The position numbers and the translations under genes are program-made. From contig CAKPJO010000013.1 of the NCBI GenBank assembly GCA_934162685.1, positions 1-15,728 on the forward strand: a DNA stretch of 15,728 bases, written 5' to 3'. This document shows, one piece after another, positions 6,160-12,860 of the stretch; positions within the stretch are counted from its first letter, which is position 1; the number at the start of each line of letters is the position of its first letter. The DNA comes from an uncultured Bacilli bacterium. Its GTDB lineage: Bacteria; Bacillota_I; Bacilli_A; RFN20; CAG-826. Below the pieces are notes generated by a model. It was not told the DNA's origin and did not search any database. It saw nothing but the letters and a program-made list of their open reading frames with translations.

Positions 6160-9100
6160 ATGAAAAAGAAAACAAAAAAGATATTATATTCTGTTGGTGT
6201 TGTTTTAAGTCTTGGTGTCGCTATTGCTTCCGATATATTAGTAAAGCAATTTTATGGCTTTATTGATGAAGGATTAAATGGCACAGGTATTGAATATACT
6301 CCAGAAGCTGAAAAAGTATTAGCAAAAGGCGATGCTTTTGTTTCAGAAATCATGAAAGAAGGCATTACCATGCTCAAAAATACTTCCGGTAGTGCTCCAT
6401 TTGCTTATGATGAAAATAATCCGGAAGCAAACCGCAAAGTCAACATCTTTGGCTGGAATTCCACAGATGCAGGATTTCTAATTTCTGGATATGGTTCGGG
6501 TATATCTAGAATTCCAGAAAACAAAAGAGTACTTTTATACCAAGGATTTGATAAATATAACGCCATTTACAAAAAGAAAAAAATTGAATATAACACTAAT
6601 TTAAAGTCATTTTATGAGTCTTGGTGCACAAAAAAGGCAGTTACTGAATCATTAGGTGGTAATGATAAGTTATACACTAACTATGAACCAAAAGTTGATG
6701 TTTATAATGATACTATATTAGATAATGGAAAGACATTACTTGAAGATGCAAAAGAATATTCTGATTCTGCAATTATTGTTATTTCTCGACAATCTGGTGA
6801 GGCACAAGATTGTCCTCAAGATTATTCTTATATTGTTAATGAAAAAGGCGGTTCTCCAAAAAGAGTTGATCGTGGCTATTTATCATTAACAGATGAAGAG
6901 CTTAATCTTCTTAATATGGTTAGTGAGAACTTCTCTAATGTGACGGTGTTATTAAACTGCACAAACATGATTGAATGTGGCGCTTTCGAAAGCGAAAAGA
7001 TTAATAATGTTTATTATATTGGCGCAACTGGACAAAGTGGTGCTAAAGTAATTCCAATGGTATTAACCGGTGATGTTAATCCTAGTGGAAGAATTACTGA
7101 GACTTGTGTTACTGATCATTCTACAAACCCAACATTCTATAATGCCGGAAGAAAAGCTAGCACTAATTCTATTGTTTATTTAGAAGATATCTATATGGGT
7201 TATAAATGGTATGAGACCGCAAATGTAGAAGGATATTGGGATAGTTATTCTAATAGTGATACTAAAAAATCTAATGGTAAAACTGGCTATGATGGTGTTG
7301 TCCAATATCCATTTGGCTATGGTTTATCTTATACCTCATTTGATTGGAAAATCGAAGCAATCGAGGGAAAAGAGGCAATTATTCCTAGTGCCGGAACTAC
7401 ATTAACTAAAGACTCAAAAATTGAAATCAATGTTAAAGTTACTAATACTGGTACTGTCGCTGGTAAAGATGTTGTGGAATTATATTACACTGCACCATAT
7501 TTAAATGGCATTGAAAAATCATCTATTAATTTAGGCGATTATGCTAAGACTGGACTATTAAAACCAGGAGAATCAGAGATTGTTACATTAAGTATCGATG
7601 CTTATGATATGGCAAGTTATGATGCCTATGATAAAAATGAAAATGGTTTTAAAGGTTATGAATTAGATGGTGGCGAATATAAACTAAAATTATTAAGGAA
7701 TGTTCACGAAACACCAAGCGAAGATTTAACAATTAAATATAACGTTGATGCTAAAGGAATTAAATTTGAAGTAGATCCAAATAGTAAAAATGAAGTTAAA
7801 AATCGTTTTACTGATGAAGGATGTTCTAATAATATTCCTATTGATGGTAATCCTATTAACGGAGAAAAAACATATAATTATTTAACTCGTAAAGATTTTA
7901 AAAACACTTTCCCTAATACTACCGCTAGAGCAAAAACCACTAGTGGCGCTATTACAAGTGAAGATAATGAAAAGTTCACCAAATTACCTAAATTTGGTGA
8001 AAATCATGATTTATATTTATACACTGATAAATCTGGAAATAAATTATCGGAAAGTCAACTTAAAAGTCCTGATGGTAATGTAGTAAGCATTAATAAAGAA
8101 TTATTTGAAAAATTAGGTGCTGATTATAATGATCCATTATGGGATACATTCTTAGACCAATTAACAACCGAAGATGCTATTAAATTAGTAGTAATGGGCG
8201 GATACTCTACCGCTGAAGCAGAATCCGTAGGCAAGATTTGGTTAAGAGATAATGATGGTCCAATGGGATTAACAAGATCTAACGCTTCTGTTACAGAAAC
8301 TTCTAAATGGACTTGGTTCCCAATGGCGGGATTAATTGGTAACTCTTGGAACAAGCAATTAGCTTATGACTATGGTAAAACAGTTGCTGCAGAAGGCGCT
8401 GCTACTGGCGTACATGGTTGGTACGCTCCTGGTGCGAATATCAGAAGATCGCCATTTGGTGGAAGAAATAATGAATATTATAGTGAAGATCCTGTCTTAT
8501 CTGGATATTCAGCTGCTTATACTGTTTTAGGTGCTTTAGAAGGCAATATGGCTCCTTATATTAAACACTTTGCCTTAAATGAAACTGAAACATTACGTAA
8601 TTCTTTATACACTTGGGCGACGGAACAAAATATTCGTGAAAATTATTTAAGACCATTTGAAATTGCTGTTAAAAAAGGAAAAGCTAATGGTATTATGTCT
8701 GCCTTTAACCGTGTTGGTAGTGTTTGGGCAGGTGCAAATCATGGCTTATTAACAAATATATTAAGAGATGAATGGGGATTTAATGGTACAGTTGTTACTG
8801 ACTGGATGGGCGGAGCAGGTAATGCTAATGAAGGTTTAGCAAGTGGCAATGACTTATGGCTTAATGGTGCCCAAAATATGTCACATAACTTAGGTTCAAA
8901 TTGGTCAAAAGATGTTTTAAAAGCAAATCGAGTTAGAAGAGCATGTAAAAACATTTTATTCCAATTATGTAACACACAATATATTTATAACCATGCTGAA
9001 AATAACACTGGTTCAGGAAATAAAATCATTAGCGTTAATAGACCTAAATCATATTGGTTATTTGCTGTCGCAGGTATAAATGTCTTGTTAGTTGATTTAG

Positions 9101-9180
9101 CCTTTGTATTTGTATATCAAGGATTCATTAAGAAAGGAAATGACAAAGATGAAAAAGATTTACAAAAGTCCGAAAATTAA
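6160..9180 (+). CDS. Membrane-tethered GH3 glycosidase with permuted domain order
   Basis: This 1006-residue enzyme is a glycoside hydrolase family 3 member whose domains run in inverted order. The alpha/beta sandwich (PF01915-type) comes first, about 60-350, with EGITMLKN and E214 in the SGEAQD motif as candidate acid/base. A fibronectin III-like domain follows at about 395-530 (YPFGYGLSYTSF). The TIM-barrel (PF00933-type) is at about 650-925, with DGPMG (D699), KHF (K802-H803) and the nucleophile D881 in VVTDWMG. Catalytic residues look intact. Hydrophobic segments near 9-28 and 966-987, both with Lys-rich cytosolic flanks, place the enzyme outside the cell as a double-anchored loop. Inverted GH3s are known from Ruminococcus and Butyrivibrio beta-glucosidases; the sugar specificity here is unknown. 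ATG 6160 has GTGAGG at 6148-6153; GTG 6148 lies within that SD. Confidence 0.93.
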   Translation: MKKKTKKILYSVGVVLSLGVAIASDILVKQFYGFIDEGLNGTGIEYTPEAEKVLAKGDAFVSEIMKEGITMLKNTSGSAPFAYDENNPEANRKVNIFGWNSTDAGFLISGYGSGISRIPENKRVLLYQGFDKYNAIYKKKKIEYNTNLKSFYESWCTKKAVTESLGGNDKLYTNYEPKVDVYNDTILDNGKTLLEDAKEYSDSAIIVISRQSGEAQDCPQDYSYIVNEKGGSPKRVDRGYLSLTDEELNLLNMVSENFSNVTVLLNCTNMIECGAFESEKINNVYYIGATGQSGAKVIPMVLTGDVNPSGRITETCVTDHSTNPTFYNAGRKASTNSIVYLEDIYMGYKWYETANVEGYWDSYSNSDTKKSNGKTGYDGVVQYPFGYGLSYTSFDWKIEAIEGKEAIIPSAGTTLTKDSKIEINVKVTNTGTVAGKDVVELYYTAPYLNGIEKSSINLGDYAKTGLLKPGESEIVTLSIDAYDMASYDAYDKNENGFKGYELDGGEYKLKLLRNVHETPSEDLTIKYNVDAKGIKFEVDPNSKNEVKNRFTDEGCSNNIPIDGNPINGEKTYNYLTRKDFKNTFPNTTARAKTTSGAITSEDNEKFTKLPKFGENHDLYLYTDKSGNKLSESQLKSPDGNVVSINKELFEKLGADYNDPLWDTFLDQLTTEDAIKLVVMGGYSTAEAESVGKIWLRDNDGPMGLTRSNASVTETSKWTWFPMAGLIGNSWNKQLAYDYGKTVAAEGAATGVHGWYAPGANIRRSPFGGRNNEYYSEDPVLSGYSAAYTVLGALEGNMAPYIKHFALNETETLRNSLYTWATEQNIRENYLRPFEIAVKKGKANGIMSAFNRVGSVWAGANHGLLTNILRDEWGFNGTVVTDWMGGAGNANEGLASGNDLWLNGAQNMSHNLGSNWSKDVLKANRVRRACKNILFQLCNTQYIYNHAENNTGSGNKIISVNRPKSYWLFAVAGINVLLVDLAFVFVYQGFIKKGNDKDEKDLQKSEN

Positions 9181-9289
9181 TGTGGATATGGTTAAAATTG
9201 AAGATGTGATGATGGCCTCCAATGATATTAGAGTGGAAGAAACCGCTGATTGGAGCGGCGATGACTTCTTAGAAACGGGGGCTAAATAA
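9149..9289 (+). CDS. 46-residue peptide with a YxxP...EDVMxxS N-terminus
   Basis: A small gene overlaps the last 32 bases of the GH3 gene in another frame and stops one base before the next ATG, so all three genes are probably coupled. ATG 9149 has AAAGGA at 9133-9138; ATG 9140 is too close to that site. The peptide starts MKKIYKSPKINVDMVKIEDVM, the pattern MKK-x-Y-x-x-P-x(9)-E-D-V of many short Bacillota proteins, some of them annotated as RiPP-like leaders. The C-terminal half (25-46) is acidic, has one Trp and no Cys, and ends in GAK. It has no signal peptide or membrane segment. I cannot assign a function: a peptide natural product, a regulatory peptide and a partner of the surface proteins are all open. 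No modification enzyme or transporter gene is nearby. Confidence 0.7.
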   Translation: MKKIYKSPKINVDMVKIEDVMMASNDIRVEETADWSGDDFLETGAK

Positions 9290-9290
9290 T

Positions 9291-11189
9291 ATGAAAAAGA
9301 CTAGTAAATACATATTAATGAGCGCTTTAACCGCTCTTGCATTAGGTGGAGTATGCTATATTTCTACTAAAGACTATAGTCCTATTATTGGTAATGAAGG
9401 TAAAGATAATGAACAATACATATTACTTCATAAAACCGCTCAAATTGCTGATTCTATTGATATTAGTGGTGCTTTAACTAGCAAAGTATCTAAACCTTAT
9501 TTAGATTATGCTGCTAATGAAGACGGAACATTTAACGCTCGATTTATTTCTGGATTTAGTGTTGATAATTATGATAACAATGCCACCACTATTCCTTACT
9601 TAGATATGGGATTTAATATTAATTATAGATATGGCGCTACTACTCATGATTTTTCTTCGACAGTTGATCGTGTCTTTAAATCAGTAATAATTAACAATAA
9701 AACATATAATAAAGAAAATATGTCTTCTTTATTTAATGATGGAAATAGTTATGATTACTTATTAGTTAAATCATTATTAAATATCCCTAGCGATGGATTA
9801 AATACAATTCTTAATGTCTCACCATTTATTGTTGATAGTTCTAATCAATTATACACATCATCAAGTTCATTAAGTAATTCTATTTATGGAGATTTATTTG
9901 ATAATAACATTAACTCTGATACTGTAAAAATTGAATTTGAAGATTTTACTTTAGGCGGATCAGCTTTTGCCGCAAGTAAAGACACATCAGTTTATAAAAA
10001 TACACGTCATTATTTAGCTAAATTAGGTGGAAAATATGCCGCTTCTCCTTATGGAACAGAAGAAACTTCTCCACTAGGCAAACTAATTAATCCTACAGGA
10101 GACTTTGTCATGGGATTTGATGGCAATGCTAATAGCACCATGACATATAATTATCATTCTGATTACGAAGGATATGCAGATATCATTATTCGTGGAGCAA
10201 GCAATAAAAATAAACAAAATTATTCAATCGAAAAGTTAAATCTTGCTGATGCTTTTAAATTAGCAATTAACGATGAAGATTTTAGTATTCCTTCTAGTGC
10301 AAGTTTTTCAGGCAAAATAGATGAAGTCGCAGATGACACTGTTAATATTGTTGGCAAAGACACTGATGGTGATGGAATTGACGACGCTGAATTAGATTTA
10401 AACGGACGTTATATGATGCAACTATGGCAATCAGTTAATATTGGTAAAGTTCATATTGCTAAAGGAGATAATATATTTAAATTTACCGCAACTACTCCTA
10501 ATTATTCTGGCCACTATGACTATATGGAATTAGATTTTGGTAAATACAACGATAAAAGTATTATTGATGAATCTATTAAATTAGAGGCTGAAGACTTTAC
10601 TTTAACTCAAAGCGGAGATAATAAGACAATATCTAAGACTGCCGATGCAAATAGTTATTGGCCTTATGCTTATTCTTCTCCTGCTGTTGCTACAAGTTGG
10701 GATGAAAATGGACTTGTGACTGATAACTCAAGAAATGGTTATTATGTTGGTAATGTTCGTGAAGGAGATAAAATGGCTCATTCATTTGTATCTAGTAGAG
10801 ATGGCTACTTAAAGTATTCAATTGCGGGTTCATCTAACTATGTAACTAAAGTTTCTTCAAGTAGTCAATCTGTTCCTTCAGAAACTGGCGATATGTATTT
10901 AAATAAAGTAATGACTATTAAAGTAAACGGTATCCCAGTTACTATTAGTCAAGATGCTAAATTTGATGGTGGAAAAGATAGTGACCGTGGAAGAACTGAT
11001 GGTGATCGATCATTATTTACAAATTATATTTTAAATTCATTAATGCGATTAAATGTTCGTGAAGGTCAAACTTATAATATTGAATATACTTTCATTCATG
11101 CCGCTAATTATAAAGATGCTTATGGTAATGAAGTATGTGGTAATTATGACTATGTCACATTAGATTATTATCATTACGCCGCTAATTAA
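9291..11189 (+). CDS. Surface-anchored protein with two CBM-like domains
   Basis: This 632-residue protein starts with a signal peptide or signal-anchor (KKTSKY followed by hydrophobic residues 8-24). Residues 30-205 form a region I do not recognise. Two carbohydrate-binding-like modules follow. The first, about 212-418, opens with VKIEFEDF and closes with GDNIFKFTATTPNYSGHYDYMELDF, like the modules of the protein at 3926. It contains the loop DTDGDGIDD (357-365), a calcium-binding DxDxDG motif. The second, about 428-630, opens with IKLEAEDFTL and has the GYYVGNV segment typical of CBM35/CBM6. No catalytic domain is evident. The ATG is one base after the stop of the 46-residue peptide, with a G-rich site (9277-9281) as ribosome binding site. 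It is the last gene of the operon before the terminator at 11209. Glycan binding at the cell surface is inferred. Confidence 0.83.
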   Translation: MKKTSKYILMSALTALALGGVCYISTKDYSPIIGNEGKDNEQYILLHKTAQIADSIDISGALTSKVSKPYLDYAANEDGTFNARFISGFSVDNYDNNATTIPYLDMGFNINYRYGATTHDFSSTVDRVFKSVIINNKTYNKENMSSLFNDGNSYDYLLVKSLLNIPSDGLNTILNVSPFIVDSSNQLYTSSSSLSNSIYGDLFDNNINSDTVKIEFEDFTLGGSAFAASKDTSVYKNTRHYLAKLGGKYAASPYGTEETSPLGKLINPTGDFVMGFDGNANSTMTYNYHSDYEGYADIIIRGASNKNKQNYSIEKLNLADAFKLAINDEDFSIPSSASFSGKIDEVADDTVNIVGKDTDGDGIDDAELDLNGRYMMQLWQSVNIGKVHIAKGDNIFKFTATTPNYSGHYDYMELDFGKYNDKSIIDESIKLEAEDFTLTQSGDNKTISKTADANSYWPYAYSSPAVATSWDENGLVTDNSRNGYYVGNVREGDKMAHSFVSSRDGYLKYSIAGSSNYVTKVSSSSQSVPSETGDMYLNKVMTIKVNGIPVTISQDAKFDGGKDSDRGRTDGDRSLFTNYILNSLMRLNVREGQTYNIEYTFIHAANYKDAYGNEVCGNYDYVTLDYYHYAAN

Positions 11190-11208
11190 AGAATCATCAA
11201 AATGTTTT

Positions 11209-11250
11209 AAAAAAGTTATGAAATCATTTATTGAAATCATAACTTTTTTT
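11209..11250 (+). terminator. Bidirectional Rho-independent terminator
   Basis: A perfect 13-bp stem (11209-11221 with 11237-11249) encloses a 15-base loop. It ends in a T7 run on the plus strand and begins with an A6 run that gives a U-run on the minus strand. It sits between convergent genes, 20 bases after the plus-strand operon, and can end both that operon and the minus-strand nuclease-helicase transcript. Confidence 0.88.
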
Positions 11251-11280
11251 GTTTAGTTTAATGTACTTATTTATAAAAAT

Positions 11281-11388
11281 CACATTTTTCCATGTGTTTT
11301 AGCTACTAATTCCCACATTTTTCCGGCTGTTTTGGCAAAAAATTTCACATTTTTCCAGACTTTTTAAGTGATTTTTTCACATTTTTCC
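11281..11388. repeat. Four CACATTTTTCC repeats at 32-33 bp spacing
   Basis: The exact 11-mer CACATTTTTCC starts at 11281, 11314, 11346 and 11378 (spacings 33, 32, 32). The first three units also share TTTT at positions 17-20 after a five-base gap and a T-rich tail, so the unit is really about 32 bp. On the minus strand the core reads GGAAAAATGTG and would lie in the 3' untranslated region of the nuclease-helicase transcript. Such helically phased repeats may be a protein-binding array, part of an RNA, or the remaining end of a transposon: IS21-family ends, from memory, carry multiple short GGAAAAA-type repeats. No transposase gene is present. Confidence 0.85.
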
Positions 11389-11407
11389 AACGACATAAAT
11401 AAGATCT

Positions 11408-11485
11408 CTATAATTCAAAAGAGTTAAGCAATCTATTAATTGCACCTTTTGAATAACCAGTGACTTTTTTATAGTCTTGCAATCA
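11408..11485 (-). pseudogene. 24-codon in-frame remnant after the stop of the NERD-HRDC gene
   Basis: Reading past the TAG of the NERD-HRDC gene in the same frame gives a second stop (TGA, 11483-11485), then 24 sense codons including QDYKKVTGYSKGAINRLL, then TAG at 11408-11410. The segment looks protein-like, with mixed composition and a helix-forming SKGAINRLL stretch, unlike the AT-rich flank. It may be the eroded original C-terminus of the gene or of a lost neighbour. It has no start codon or ribosome binding site of its own. Confidence 0.4.
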
Positions 11486-12793
11486 CTATGAATTAGCTTT
11501 TACAAGTGCAATAATATCTTCACCATATGCTTTACACTTCTTTTCAGTAAAGCCGCTTATTTTGCTTAATTCTTCCATAGTTTTAGGCATATAAAAGATA
11601 ATGCTATCTAATTGTAGGTTATTAAATATATGGTACGGCTTATAATGAAGTTCTTCTGCTTTTTTATAGCGATACACTCTAAGAGCTTTATAAAGTTTTT
11701 CATTTAAACTCTTAGGATCATCAATATGAACAAATAATCTTTTTTCTTTAGGTTTCTTTTCAAATGGAAAAGCCTCTTTTAATAATATATCTTTACCTTT
11801 GTTTACAATTATATAAGTTATTTCTTCGCCATATTTATTATATTTATCTTCAGTAAAACCACACTTCATAAATTCTTCTTTAGTAGTTGGTTGTTTAAAT
11901 ACTAAAATGTCTAATTGTTTATTAGTTAAAACATTATACGATAATCTTTTTAATTGCTTAGCTTTTTTAGAGCGGAATATTTTTAAAGCAACCTGTATTG
12001 ATTCAGAAGGATTAGTTATGTAATTATCATATTTATTATCTAATGACTCATCATACTCATTAGTATTCGCATTAAAATACTTAGAAAAATCATAAGTTCT
12101 TGGTGAATCTTTAGCGATAATGATATTAGCAATATTAAACATAGGATTATCCATAATGTCATATCTAGATTTTTGTAATACTTCGCCTATTTTATCATTC
12201 AAATTATCTAGTTCTACAATATATTTATTAATTTCATTTTGTTCAAAAGCAATACTAATTGTCGAATTATAATTTGTAACAACAAGTAATGAATAAATAG
12301 GGAATCCTTTTATTACTTCATCAGTATTTAATAATTTAGCTATATCATTAACATGATATTTATTTTGAATTATTGGGTTAAGTATTTCTACTTTGTTATA
12401 TACTTCTCCTAGTACATTTTTAAGTAATCGATAAAAAGTACCATCTTCATTAGCTTCAATATCTCCAATTAGCATTTTAACATCTAAAGCCACTACTCCA
12501 TGTGGAGTAATAACAATATAATCTATTAATGAATTATTAAGTGTTATATTTTTTAAAACAATAATGCTTTCTTTTGAATGTTTTAATTTATTATCAACTT
12601 TTGTTTTGATTTTGTCATAAATTTTAATATTAATTAGTTCATTATGTATTATTTCTTTTTGATCTTCATCAACAATATTTAATAGATTTTCTAAAATTAA
12701 AAATTGATTAACATTATTCACATTCTCATTAAAAAAGACTGGCTCTTTTAATTTATAATGTTTAACGTGATCTATTAAGTCTAAATAATCCAT
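11486..12793 (-). CDS. NERD-HRDC-HRDC protein, predicted nuclease
   Basis: This 435-residue cytoplasmic protein begins with a NERD (nuclease-related) domain, about 45-175. The putative PD-(D/E)xK site is D91 (LIDYIVITPHG), D104-V-K106 (VALDVKMLIGDIEAN) and Q143 in NPIIQNKYHV; Asp replaces the usual Glu before xK. Two HRDC domains follow, about 263-331 and 365-432, the helical DNA-binding module of RecQ helicases (each with YGE near its end). HRDC domains without a helicase in the same chain are notable, as the helicase is the separate gene just upstream (67-bp gap). ATG 12793 has a strong GGAGG at 12800-12804. The gene ends with tandem TAG-TGA stops followed by an open in-frame segment. A DNA-cleaving role together with the helicase, in defence or repair, is inferred. 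Confidence 0.85.
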   Translation of the reverse strand: MDYLDLIDHVKHYKLKEPVFFNENVNNVNQFLILENLLNIVDEDQKEIIHNELINIKIYDKIKTKVDNKLKHSKESIIVLKNITLNNSLIDYIVITPHGVVALDVKMLIGDIEANEDGTFYRLLKNVLGEVYNKVEILNPIIQNKYHVNDIAKLLNTDEVIKGFPIYSLLVVTNYNSTISIAFEQNEINKYIVELDNLNDKIGEVLQKSRYDIMDNPMFNIANIIIAKDSPRTYDFSKYFNANTNEYDESLDNKYDNYITNPSESIQVALKIFRSKKAKQLKRLSYNVLTNKQLDILVFKQPTTKEEFMKCGFTEDKYNKYGEEITYIIVNKGKDILLKEAFPFEKKPKEKRLFVHIDDPKSLNEKLYKALRVYRYKKAEELHYKPYHIFNNLQLDSIIFYMPKTMEELSKISGFTEKKCKAYGEDIIALVKANS

Positions 12794-12799
12794 AACTGC

Positions 12800-12822
12800 C
12801 TCCGATTACTATATTCATTATA
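12800..12822 (-). promoter_or_regulatory. Shine-Dalgarno and possible internal promoter of the NERD gene
   Basis: On the minus strand TATAAT lies at 12817-12822 and GGAGG at 12800-12804, six bases before the ATG. The -35 region is poor, so an internal promoter is only possible; the gene may rely on read-through from the helicase gene. Confidence 0.35.
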
Positions 12823-12860
12823 AATGATTTGTCGATTTAATAAAATTATCAATAATTATT

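Noticed and set aside
8124..8975. Minus-strand open frames inside the GH3 gene
   Set aside because: They lie opposite conserved GH3 catalytic motifs and have no signals of their own.
9104..9148. Longer form of the small peptide starting at 9104 or 9140
   Set aside because: The start at 9104 has no ribosome binding site and would overlap the GH3 membrane segment codons; ATG 9140 is only one base from AAAGGA. ATG 9149 has normal spacing.
11281..11388. CRISPR array
   Set aside because: The conserved core is only 11 bp, the intervening 21-22 bp are AT-rich and share a TTTT element instead of being unique, and no cas gene is present.
11408..11488. Stop-codon recoding or readthrough of TAG-TGA
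   Set aside because: All other genes use ordinary stops and TGG for Trp; two consecutive stops make programmed readthrough unlikely. A remnant fits better.
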